Assembly: GCA_900553895.1 (NCBI GenBank)
Contig: USFB01000045.1
Location: 1-14,114, forward strand
Reading direction: 5' to 3'
Length of the DNA: 14,114 nt
Origin: an uncultured bacterium
GTDB lineage: Bacteria; Cyanobacteriota; Vampirovibrionia; Gastranaerophilales; Gastranaerophilaceae
The position numbers and the translations under genes are program-made. The notes under the pieces were generated by a model. It saw only the letters and a program-made list of their open reading frames with translations, ran no database searches and was not told the DNA's origin. Shown here in pieces: positions 4,895-11,983 of this stretch (within the stretch, counting starts at the first letter, position 1; the number at the start of each line of letters is the position of its first letter).

Positions 4895-6529
4895 TTATGC
4901 AGACATTTTTTGTTCAGCAAGTTTTGCTTGTTCGGCTTTTCTCTTTTTATCAAGAGTATTTGTAATATAAATATTCAAGTTTGGAATTCCTAGACCAAGA
5001 ACAAGGCTGGCTGTTAAATAACCTGCTACTTGAGCAATGTTTAATGTTCTTAAACGTTTTTTAGAAGCTTTTTTAATAGATTCAGGTAATTTATCCAAAT
5101 CTTTAACCATTTCTTTAAATTTCTTATTAAGAACTTTGCCATTTTCTGTTTTAGTTGTTGAAATACCATTATTTGCAAGAGTTTCTACTAAGATTTCATC
5201 TCTTGTCTTCAAACTGCCATTAAATGTACGTTTCCATACACCAGCATCTTTTGAAGCCGCTCTATAATTCATCGTAGATTTATCCAAACCGTCAGCAACA
5301 AGTTTGTTTACAATATCGCCTAGAATCAACCAGCTTACATAACCTAAAGTATCTTTTGTTAAACTTTCTCTAAGCTCGTCCTTATCACGAGTAGAGAAAA
5401 TTCTTGAAATAATAGTCAAACCGTACAAACCTTTTAATTGGTTAATCGTTGGCATTTTACCATTAAATGACATCTTTTCCATAAATTTCGCAGGTGATTT
5501 TAAGAACTTAATCGGTGACATATTCAATGTACTTAATATCATTGAGAAAAAGGCTGCAGAACTTACAGCTTTCATAGCTTTAAACCCAGCACTGTTATCT
5601 TTTGAACGACCTTCAACGCCGACAAAACCATCTGAACCTGTTTTCAATTTTGTTAAATACATGTTAATCGGTTGAACAGAAAGACCAATAGCAGTTGCAA
5701 TTCCAAAACCCATTGCAGAACGTGTCTTCATGAATTTTGAAAGTCCTTTAATAAATGTATTATCTTTTACTGCTTTACCAGATTTAATTTGTTCGGCGAA
5801 AGCATTCTTTACGTTATCTTTATTAAACGAATCAGAAACGATAAACATATCGTTTAACAAAGATTTCAAATTTGTTTTACTTACAGTCTTTTTATCTAAA
5901 GATTCTAAAATATATTCTGACTGAGCCCCTGTGCTTTCTGTAATCTTGTTCATCAAAACTTCTCTTGATTTAGAAGTTTTTTCTTTAGTCCATTCATTAA
6001 AATTAACATTTTCATTTAAAGATTCGTCAAGATATTTCGCAACTTCATCAATTTTTTCTTTAGAAATTCTTGTGTAACCATCTTTATCAGCTGTTTTAGA
6101 ATCAGGATTATATGCTTTTACATTTTCTAAAGTAGTTTTAATATAGTCTAATTGAGATTTATTATTTTTTATTTGTTGAGCCTTATTTTCAGCCAAAATA
6201 TTCAAAGTTTCGGGAGCCGTAAAAATATTATTTACATTCAGACCAAACTTTTTATTCAAATTTTTTGCAATCAACCAACCTGCGCCTGCGCCGAACAAGC
6301 CAATGCAAGAATCATTAATTGTACCCATAATTTCACGTCTGCCTGTTTCCAAACCGGCAGCAGGACCTCTTTGAACAAAGTCAATTGTAGTTCTTGGTGC
6401 AACCATAGAACAGAAGTCTACACCATTTGCGCCAACAGCCTGGTTTGTAGCTAAATATCTCAAACCTGTGTCAATTGCGCTTTTGAATTGTGGGTTGTAA
6501 TTTTGTTGTTGATTAAATTGTACTTTCAT
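4895..6529 (-). CDS. NPxFK-motif multi-pass protein of unknown function, paralogue A (544 aa)
   Basis: I do not recognise a characterised family. The protein opens with a Gln/Asn-rich leader and NPQFKS (12-17). It then has APRTTIDF (44-51), ETGRREIMG (61-69) and a hydrophobic stretch DSCIGLFGAGAGWLIA (73-88). A charged, largely helical middle (100-265) follows. Further hydrophobic stretches are near 271-291 (AMGFGIATAIGLSVQP), 321-337, 395-410 (LGYVSWLILGDIVNKL) and 498-522, ahead of a Lys-rich tail. It aligns by eye with the upstream neighbour along its length: PRT, RRE, K-T-(R/K)-S before the second hydrophobic stretch, (F/M)PT(I/M)(N/D)Q, SR-x4-(D)DKxEL, LGD, and QVA in the last segment. 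It is probably membrane-associated. It starts 2 nt after its partner's stop, with AAGG 6 nt before the ATG, so the two are one operon. Confidence 0.75.
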   Translation of the reverse strand: MKVQFNQQQNYNPQFKSAIDTGLRYLATNQAVGANGVDFCSMVAPRTTIDFVQRGPAAGLETGRREIMGTINDSCIGLFGAGAGWLIAKNLNKKFGLNVNNIFTAPETLNILAENKAQQIKNNKSQLDYIKTTLENVKAYNPDSKTADKDGYTRISKEKIDEVAKYLDESLNENVNFNEWTKEKTSKSREVLMNKITESTGAQSEYILESLDKKTVSKTNLKSLLNDMFIVSDSFNKDNVKNAFAEQIKSGKAVKDNTFIKGLSKFMKTRSAMGFGIATAIGLSVQPINMYLTKLKTGSDGFVGVEGRSKDNSAGFKAMKAVSSAAFFSMILSTLNMSPIKFLKSPAKFMEKMSFNGKMPTINQLKGLYGLTIISRIFSTRDKDELRESLTKDTLGYVSWLILGDIVNKLVADGLDKSTMNYRAASKDAGVWKRTFNGSLKTRDEILVETLANNGISTTKTENGKVLNKKFKEMVKDLDKLPESIKKASKKRLRTLNIAQVAGYLTASLVLGLGIPNLNIYITNTLDKKRKAEQAKLAEQKMSA

Positions 6530-6531
6530 AT

Positions 6532-8211
6532 TTACCTTGCTAGTTTAGTATCAGCTCTAAATCCTGCCGTAAGTTTGTTATACTTAACGTTTAGAGGTGT
6601 TACCGGTTCTTTTTGGGTTTCGTTGTTTTGTGTAGTTTGTGTTTTTTCTTGAGCAAGCTTTAGTGCTTCAGCATGCTTTTTCTTTGTTTTATGTCTGGTA
6701 TAAAGTGGAACGATAATCCCTAACAATGCTAATGATACACCAAGGTTGGCAACTTGGCAAGCAGAACGCAAATCACGCGCGTGCTTTAATTCTTTTTCTA
6801 TGGTCTTAAGTTGCGCATCTGTTGGTTTTGCACCATTTAATGTTTGTTGAGTTTTGCTAATAACTTCTTCTGAGGATTTAATATTTACATCTTTAACCCA
6901 GTGCCAAGCCTTTTTAAATACATTCTCATCACCTTTCAGAGGTTTTGTGTCATTAAGTAATGATACACCTGTAGATTTTTGAATAATTGTAGCTGCACCT
7001 TTTGCTGCATAATCACCTAGGAAGTATAAGCCTGAGAATGTTGCAATATCTCTTACAGTAGCCTCTGCTAGTTCATTTTTGTCGTCTGCAGCTGCCATAC
7101 GAGATGCAAATGTTGTGGTGGAAATTATTCTAGCCTGATCCATTGTTGGGAACATTCCCTTAAATTCAAGCATATTCATAGTTGGGCGTTTCATCATCGA
7201 AAGAAGTGAAACTCCAACCATTGAAGAAATTGATATTAATTTTTGCTTTAATAAACCTTCTTTTGCCTTAGCCGTTTCTTCAACATTATCTTTTTCTTTA
7301 CCGAAATCGTCATAAATCGGTGCACCCTTTACACCGGAAACTTTACCCGTAATCCAGCGGTTAATGTACTGCATTGAAGCAGCTAACGGAAGAATAACTG
7401 CTAAACCTGCCAAACTTTTAGTTTTCACAAGCTTTCTGCTTTTTTGAGCAAATTCATCAATGCCGATTCCTGATTTTTGGAATTCTTTAAAGTATTTAAC
7501 CGAATCTTCCAACATAGAATTTACGGAAGAAGCGTTTACTATTTTTTCGTTGTCAGCAATTTTAATATTGTCTGCTACATGAATTTTTTCAACAATTTTG
7601 TTTGAAAGCTTTTTAATTTCTTTGCGAACAGCTCTGTCACCATCAGTTGAACGTGATAAATCAGCTAATTCTTTAGAATATTTTTCTATTTCTTCTGCAC
7701 TTAAAGCATCTTTAAATATTATTTTATTTTTACCTTCGAAACCTTCAATATTACCTAAAATATTTTTCAATGATTCTTGAACTTTATCTGAAGACTGAGC
7801 GTTTTTATAATAATCAGAAGCTTTATCAATAAGTGAACTATCAGCCCAACATCTTGACATATTTACACCCTTGGGCATAATCGCTGGGTTGATACACTTC
7901 GCAATCCCTAAAGTTACAAGGCTCGGAATTAAACAGTTTACAACAAGTCCTGAAGATTCTCTTCTAAATGCTTCAAAGCCTGCAAACCAGTTTGTCATAG
8001 ATTCAACAACGGTTCTTGGAAGAATTGCAGACAACATATCAATAACAGTAACGTTTACCATAGGCATTCTTTCACATGCCTGAATTCCTGCCAAAGCAAT
8101 AGCTCCAACACCTTTAAAGTTTGGATTTTGTTTGCTCTGTTCCTTTTGACGAACGTTATTGCTATTTATTCTGCTAGTATTGTCTACACCGATTTTGTTT
8201 ATCATACACAT
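6532..8211 (-). CDS. NPxFK-motif multi-pass protein of unknown function, paralogue B (559 aa)
   Basis: This is the first gene of the operon and a diverged paralogue of the 4895-6529 product. It has a polar leader, NPNFKG (29-34), LPRTVVES (64-71), EAFRRESSG (80-88) and a hydrophobic stretch at about 89-107 (LVVNCLIPSLVTLGIA). A charged helical middle (120-262) follows, then hydrophobic stretches at 267-285, 326-339, 389-410 (TFSGLYFLGDYAAKGA) and 484-504 (QVANLGVSLALLGIIVP), and a Lys/Gln-rich tail of about 55 residues. Shared motifs with paralogue A include MFPTMDQ, ASR...DDKNEL and LGD. The start could be the ATG at 8211 or, more likely, the one at 8205 (two codons later), which has GAAGAAG 9 nt upstream. 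The NPNFKG leader is, from memory, typical of many proteins in Gastranaerophilales. No enzyme signature is evident. Confidence 0.75.
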   Translation of the reverse strand: MCMINKIGVDNTSRINSNNVRQKEQSKQNPNFKGVGAIALAGIQACERMPMVNVTVIDMLSAILPRTVVESMTNWFAGFEAFRRESSGLVVNCLIPSLVTLGIAKCINPAIMPKGVNMSRCWADSSLIDKASDYYKNAQSSDKVQESLKNILGNIEGFEGKNKIIFKDALSAEEIEKYSKELADLSRSTDGDRAVRKEIKKLSNKIVEKIHVADNIKIADNEKIVNASSVNSMLEDSVKYFKEFQKSGIGIDEFAQKSRKLVKTKSLAGLAVILPLAASMQYINRWITGKVSGVKGAPIYDDFGKEKDNVEETAKAKEGLLKQKLISISSMVGVSLLSMMKRPTMNMLEFKGMFPTMDQARIISTTTFASRMAAADDKNELAEATVRDIATFSGLYFLGDYAAKGAATIIQKSTGVSLLNDTKPLKGDENVFKKAWHWVKDVNIKSSEEVISKTQQTLNGAKPTDAQLKTIEKELKHARDLRSACQVANLGVSLALLGIIVPLYTRHKTKKKHAEALKLAQEKTQTTQNNETQKEPVTPLNVKYNKLTAGFRADTKLAR

Positions 8212-8241
8212 TTACTTCTTCACAATGGGATATTAAATCCG

Positions 8242-8262
8242 TGATATAAATTGATTATATCA
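8242..8262 (-). promoter_or_regulatory. Promoter of the NPxFK operon embedded in an inverted repeat (candidate operator)
   Basis: On the minus strand TGATATAAT (8262-8254) is an extended -10, giving a start near 8247 and a leader of about 35 nt. The perfect inverted repeat TGATATAA (8242-8249) / TTATATCA (8255-8262) with a 5-bp spacer covers it exactly, as a repressor site might. Part of the symmetry comes from the -10 box itself, so the operator role is inference. Confidence 0.45.
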
Positions 8263-8492
8263 ACTTACATATATATTTAAAAGCAGGACAAAATAAAAAT
8301 TGCCATGTTTCTTGCTTTTGTAAAGGAAATGTAAAGACGAATTTTTGTATATTTTTTTTAGGTAAAGAAACTTTTCTCAAAAGCTCTTTAATAAATAGTA
8401 TTATTAAGATAGCGGATTAAAAAATTTGACTAAATCCTTATAAAAAATCCCCAATTTAATTGTAAAGATTTGTAACAATTTTCTGGATTTTC
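8263..8492. other. Divergent intergenic region between the NPxFK operon and surE
   Basis: This is AT-rich non-coding DNA with no ORF worth calling. It includes an inverted repeat AAAAGCA (8279-8285) / TGCTTTT (8313-8319) with a 27-nt spacer and no T tract. Otherwise it contains only the two divergent promoters at its ends. Confidence 0.5.
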
Positions 8493-8501
8493 TGCTATAA
8501 T
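8493..8501 (+). promoter_or_regulatory. Extended -10 promoter of surE
   Basis: TGCTATAAT is a consensus extended -10. The predicted start near 8508 leaves a short leader carrying GGGAG (8512-8516), 8 nt before the ATG at 8525. Confidence 0.7.
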
Positions 8502-8524
8502 GATAAAATCCGGGAGAAAATTAT

Positions 8525-9319
8525 ATGAAAATACTTGTATCAAATGATGATGGAATATTAGCCAATGGGATTCGTGCACTTATTGAAGCACTTTCACCTT
8601 GCCATGAAGTTTATGTTGTCGCACCTGATAGAGAAAGAAGTGCCGCAGGACATTCATTAACACTTCAAACTCCGTTAAGAGTTGAGGAAGTTGACGCAAA
8701 ATATGGTGCGAAACGTTGTTGGATGACAACAGGGACACCTGGCGATTGCGTTAAACTTGCGATTAATGCAATATTAGAAAAAGACGAACTTCCCGACTTA
8801 GTGATTTCAGGTATCAACCATGGACCGAATTTAGGTGCCGATATTTTGTATTCAGGAACTGTAAGTTGCGCAATGGAAGGAGCGATGATGGGCTATCCGA
8901 GTATCGCAACCTCTTTAGCAAGTATGAGCACAGAATATGAATCATTTAAAGTTGCGGCAGAATTTATTGCAACACTTTTGGACAAAATTGATATTAAGAA
9001 ATTCCCTGCAAAAACGATTTTGAACGTGAATGTTCCGGGATTAGATAAAGAAGATATCGGCGGAGTGGAAGCAACAGAGCTTGGCAGTCGGATGTTCACA
9101 GACGCTTACGAAAAACGCATTGACCCGAGAGGTAAGGTTTATTATTGGATGGCGGGTGAATTAATCAATGAACCTGAAAATGCTTCTACCGATATTGCAG
9201 CAGTTAGAAATAACAAAATTTCAATTACTCCTGTGACTTACGAAATGACAAGAACCAATATTATTGAAGAATTAGAAGAAGATTTGTGTAGAGAAAAGCT
9301 TTGCAATTGGTTTGTGTAA
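8525..9319 (+). CDS. surE: 5'/3'-nucleotidase SurE
   Basis: SurE is a cytoplasmic, divalent-metal-dependent phosphatase of nucleoside 5'/3'-monophosphates that also acts on short polyphosphate. The 264-aa product begins MKILVSNDDG, with the metal-binding Asp8-Asp9 pair. It has RERSAAGHSLTL (the metal-binding Ser region), TTGTPGDCVKLA, and SGINHGPNLGADILYSGTVSCAMEG with the conserved Asn and the GTV-AMEGA segment. The length and order match the family. It has its own promoter and a GGGAG Shine-Dalgarno. In many bacteria surE sits near pcm or nlpD, but neither is present here. Confidence 0.97.
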   Translation: MKILVSNDDGILANGIRALIEALSPCHEVYVVAPDRERSAAGHSLTLQTPLRVEEVDAKYGAKRCWMTTGTPGDCVKLAINAILEKDELPDLVISGINHGPNLGADILYSGTVSCAMEGAMMGYPSIATSLASMSTEYESFKVAAEFIATLLDKIDIKKFPAKTILNVNVPGLDKEDIGGVEATELGSRMFTDAYEKRIDPRGKVYYWMAGELINEPENASTDIAAVRNNKISITPVTYEMTRTNIIEELEEDLCREKLCNWFV

Positions 9320-9430
9320 AGTATACAACCAAATCAATAAATCCTTTTTAACTTCAATTTCGAAAGACGTCAATAAGTTGAGAAATTATTTATCAATTTC
9401 TATAAACTTGCTACACCCTGCGAAAATTCA

Positions 9431-9439
9431 TGCTACAAT
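9431..9439 (+). promoter_or_regulatory. Extended -10 promoter of the aminotransferase gene, predicting a leaderless mRNA
   Basis: TGCTACAAT ends 6 nt before the ATG at 9446, exactly the geometry seen before pgeF (TGCTACATT, 6 nt). There is no Shine-Dalgarno upstream. A possible -35 TTGCTA lies at 9408-9413 with a long 20-nt spacer. Confidence 0.55.
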
Positions 9440-9445
9440 ATTGCT

Positions 9446-10525
9446 ATGAAACACAAATTGTTAATGGTCTTAGGACCAACAGAAGTTGAGAGGGATATTT
9501 TAGAAATTGCATCACAACCTCAAGAATATATGAGGACAGATGATTATACTTCAAAATGGCTTAAGATTTTTGAAGGTCTAAAGTATTGTTTTCAAACTCA
9601 AAATACGGTTGTGGTTATGGCGTCATCTGGCACAGGCGCGATGGAAGCCGCCGTTACGAATTTTTTGAGCAGAAATGATACAGCTATATATATTAACGGT
9701 GGTTCTTTTGGTAAACGCTGGGGTGATATATGCAAAAAACACAAAATTAATGCGGTTGAAATTTCTGTACCTTTTGGAGAAAGTCCAAACCCCAAAACCG
9801 TTGAAGAAATTTTGAAACAAAATCCGAATTCAAAAGCGGTATTTGCGACTCTTAATGAAACTTCATCAGGTGCTTTAACTGATATAAAATCTATTGGTGA
9901 AATTATTAAACAATTTCCTGAAACTCTTTTTATTGTTGATTGCGTGAGCGGATTGCTGACGGACGAGTTTTTACAAGATGAATGGGGAGTTGATGTTGCA
10001 GTTTCGGCTTCACAAAAAGCTTTTGCACTTCCACCGGGATTAGGATTTCTTTCTGCGAACGAAAAAGCTTTAGAATTTGCACAAAAATCTGATTTAAGAA
10101 ACTTTTATTTTGATATTTTTGATTATGTAAATAATGCAAAAAGAGGTCAAACCCCTTTTACACCTGCAGTTAGCCTTGTTAATCAATTAGAAAAACGCTT
10201 AGACAAAATACAAAAAGAAGGATTAAAAAACTTTAGAACACGATATAAACAAAATACGGAAATTTTACGCAAGGGATTAGAATCCCTCGATTTTAAACTT
10301 TTAGCCAAAACACCTGCGAATTGCGTAAGTGCCGTAATGACAAATGATATAGACGCAAGCCTTGTGGTAAAAATAATGCGAGAAAAATATAATATTGAAA
10401 TCGCACCATCAGGTGGAGATTTAAAAACTAAATTATTCAGAATCGGTAACTATGGAGATGTTGGCGAAAATGAAATTAATCAATGCTTGAATGCGTTGAA
10501 ATTGACATTGAAGGAGATAAAATGA
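9446..10525 (+). CDS. Class V PLP-dependent aminotransferase (alanine-glyoxylate / serine-pyruvate type)
   Basis: This 359-aa fold-type I PLP enzyme belongs to the class V family. It has MLGPTEV-like VLGPTEVERD at the N-terminus, the cofactor phosphate loop SSGTGAMEAA (60-69), NETSSG (137-142), Asp165 in FIVDCVSG that would contact the PLP ring nitrogen, and the Schiff-base Lys191 in SASQKAFALPPGLGF. A late G-G-D-L-K segment and RIGNYGDVG near residue 334 match the C-terminal substrate-carboxylate region (Arg). The His usually preceding NETS in alanine-glyoxylate transaminases is Leu here. The substrate cannot be read from sequence. The downstream surface-polymer genes raise the option of making an amino-alcohol or amino-sugar precursor, which is inference. 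The stop overlaps a second ATG (ATGA) with AAGGAG upstream. Confidence 0.88.
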   Translation: MKHKLLMVLGPTEVERDILEIASQPQEYMRTDDYTSKWLKIFEGLKYCFQTQNTVVVMASSGTGAMEAAVTNFLSRNDTAIYINGGSFGKRWGDICKKHKINAVEISVPFGESPNPKTVEEILKQNPNSKAVFATLNETSSGALTDIKSIGEIIKQFPETLFIVDCVSGLLTDEFLQDEWGVDVAVSASQKAFALPPGLGFLSANEKALEFAQKSDLRNFYFDIFDYVNNAKRGQTPFTPAVSLVNQLEKRLDKIQKEGLKNFRTRYKQNTEILRKGLESLDFKLLAKTPANCVSAVMTNDIDASLVVKIMREKYNIEIAPSGGDLKTKLFRIGNYGDVGENEINQCLNALKLTLKEIK

Positions 10526-10539
10526 TTAACAAATCTTGA

Positions 10540-10706
10540 CACTCCTTCCCTTGTTAGGGAAGGTTGGGATGGGTATTAATTAAAAAAATGAAACAAAGTG
10601 GAAATAAGCAATTTTAAAACAACTTTTTACTTACCAAAACCCACCCACATCTGTAAAGCTCAGCATAGCTTCACTAACAGCTGTGACCTCCCTATTTATG
10701 GAGGTT
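10540..10706. repeat. Hairpin-rich insert (MITE-like or RNA structure) between the aminotransferase and TagD-like genes
   Basis: This non-coding stretch has three nested or adjacent palindromes. CCTTCCC-TTGTTA-GGGAAGG lies at 10544-10563. TGGGATGGGT (10565-10574) pairs with ACCCACCCA (10639-10647) with one bulged base across a 64-nt spacer. ACCTCC-n8-GGAGGT lies at 10686-10705. Symmetric, GC-richer ends around an AT-rich centre suggest a small non-autonomous element, but no terminal target duplication is obvious. Confidence 0.45.
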
Positions 10707-10729
10707 GATAACACAAAGAGGATAAAATT

Positions 10730-11191
10730 ATGATAGGAAATAAAACAGTTGTTTATACATCAGGCACATTTGATATGTTGCATATCAATCACCTTAAGAT
10801 GATTGAATATGCACGTGCATTAGGTGATATTCTAATTGTCGGAGTAAATACTGATGAACTTGTTGCAAGTTATAAATCAGAACCTATTATTCCGTTTGAA
10901 GAACGTATTGCGTTGATGAAAGCGATAAAATATCCTGATATTGTAATTCCACAACATAGCCTTGACCATAGAGATAAGGTTAAAAAACTGAATTTTGATG
11001 TATTTGTTGTCGGTGATGATTGGACAGGCAAATACGATTATCTAAAAGAAATGGGAGTAACCGTTGTTTATTTCCCTTATGGCAAAGGTGTTTCATCATC
11101 TTCATTGAGAGAAAAAATATATTCTAATTATGAAAAACTAAAACACAAAGCCGATAACCATTTTCCGCAGGATATATGTATAGAGGAATAA
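10730..11191 (+). CDS. TagD-like nucleotidylyltransferase (glycerol-3-phosphate cytidylyltransferase family) with altered HxGH
   Basis: These enzymes couple CTP or ATP to a phosphorylated alcohol, for example CDP-glycerol for teichoic acid or CDP-activated head groups. The 153-aa product has the Rossmann start VVYTSGTFDMLH. The catalytic HxGH is HINH (18-21), with Asn in place of Gly. FEERIALMKAI is the conserved Arg helix, VVGDDWTGKYD (93-103) matches TagD closely, and GVSSSSLREKI (120-130) corresponds to the family's RTxGISTT element. Length is close to TagD (about 130 aa) with an extra C-terminal tail. GAGG about 9 nt before the ATG is the ribosome site. The acyltransferase follows after 3 nt and its Shine-Dalgarno lies in this gene's last codons, so they are co-transcribed. 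Confidence 0.85.
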   Translation: MIGNKTVVYTSGTFDMLHINHLKMIEYARALGDILIVGVNTDELVASYKSEPIIPFEERIALMKAIKYPDIVIPQHSLDHRDKVKKLNFDVFVVGDDWTGKYDYLKEMGVTVVYFPYGKGVSSSSLREKIYSNYEKLKHKADNHFPQDICIEE

Positions 11192-11194
11192 ATC

Positions 11195-11983
11195 ATGCTA
11201 AAAAAAATATTCAATATTATCAATAATTTATTCCCATACAAAACACAGGGTAAAAATAATCAAATTTTTGTTACTTATAACGGCAAAAAGAAAAGACTAA
11301 AAAGAAAACTGGATGGTCTAAATGTTTCAATTCATGGAATTAATAATTATTTAGAAATAGAATTGCCAATATCATTCAAAAATACAAATATTGAATTAGC
11401 AGGGGAAAATGCTGTTTGCATAATCAAAAAGACTCCAATAAAAGTAAATAAAGCCAGTATTTATGTTAGCAGTTGGGGACGGTGTTTTATAGATGAAGGT
11501 ATTTGGTTAAATCAGCCAAACTTTAACGTAATCATTAATAATAACGAACGATTTAAACCTCACAAACTCGTAATAGGTAAAAGAGCACAATTCGGTAGAG
11601 AACTTACTATCAGAACCTCTGACGGACATTCAATTTATAATATTGGTGAAAAATTACCATATAACGAACCTGAAGATATTATTATAGGTGATGATGTTTG
11701 GATAGCACAAAGAGTAACCTTGATTAAAGGTGCACAAATCCCTTCAAACTGCGTTGTTGGGGCGTGTTCTCTCGTTAACAAAAAATTTGAAGAACAAGGT
11801 TGTATTATTGCAGGTAATCCGGCAAAAGTTATCAAACGCAATATTCGATGGGAATTTGACCCATACGGTCAGGTTGTCAACAAGCACAACAAAAATACCA
11901 GTGATGAAAAAAATATCAAACACATGATTATAAAAAGATTAAGACGCAAACTCTTAAGATTTTTGTTTCGTTTTTATTTCTAA
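11195..11983 (+). CDS. Left-handed beta-helix (hexapeptide repeat) acyltransferase
   Basis: This 262-aa protein transfers an acyl group, usually acetyl from acetyl-CoA, to a sugar or similar acceptor. The hexapeptide region is clear from about residue 124: LVIGKRAQFGRELTIRTSDGHSIYNIG contains the likely catalytic His145. IIIGDDVWIAQRVTLIKGAQIPSNCVVGACSLV and IIAGNPAKVIKRNIRW follow, as in CatB/WbbJ-type O-acetyltransferases. The first 100 residues are less regular but rich in short beta repeats. The tail is strongly basic and aromatic (IIKRLRRKLLRFLFRFYF), likely an amphipathic membrane-binding helix. GAGG in the previous gene's end serves as ribosome site. Its 3' end overlaps the convergent LicD gene by 30 nt. 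Confidence 0.9.
   Translation: MLKKIFNIINNLFPYKTQGKNNQIFVTYNGKKKRLKRKLDGLNVSIHGINNYLEIELPISFKNTNIELAGENAVCIIKKTPIKVNKASIYVSSWGRCFIDEGIWLNQPNFNVIINNNERFKPHKLVIGKRAQFGRELTIRTSDGHSIYNIGEKLPYNEPEDIIIGDDVWIAQRVTLIKGAQIPSNCVVGACSLVNKKFEEQGCIIAGNPAKVIKRNIRWEFDPYGQVVNKHNKNTSDEKNIKHMIIKRLRRKLLRFLFRFYF

Noticed and set aside
6152..6454. 100-codon plus-strand ORF inside the NPxFK paralogue A gene
   Set aside because: It is antisense to the conserved PRT...RRE region of a longer, well-supported gene and has no promoter or ribosome site.
9381..9401. AGAAATT/AATTTCT stem after surE as a terminator
   Set aside because: The stem is AT-only (7 bp), has no T tract and lies close to the next promoter. The evidence is too weak.
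9598..9820. Two overlapping minus-strand ORFs inside the aminotransferase gene
   Set aside because: They are antisense to the PLP-binding N-terminal region of a clear enzyme gene. Their translations show no domain.
10540..10706. Possible CRISPR or tRNA in the hairpin-rich gap
   Set aside because: There are no regularly spaced direct repeats, and no cloverleaf with a T-loop or CCA-like end can be drawn. The structure is nested inverted repeats.
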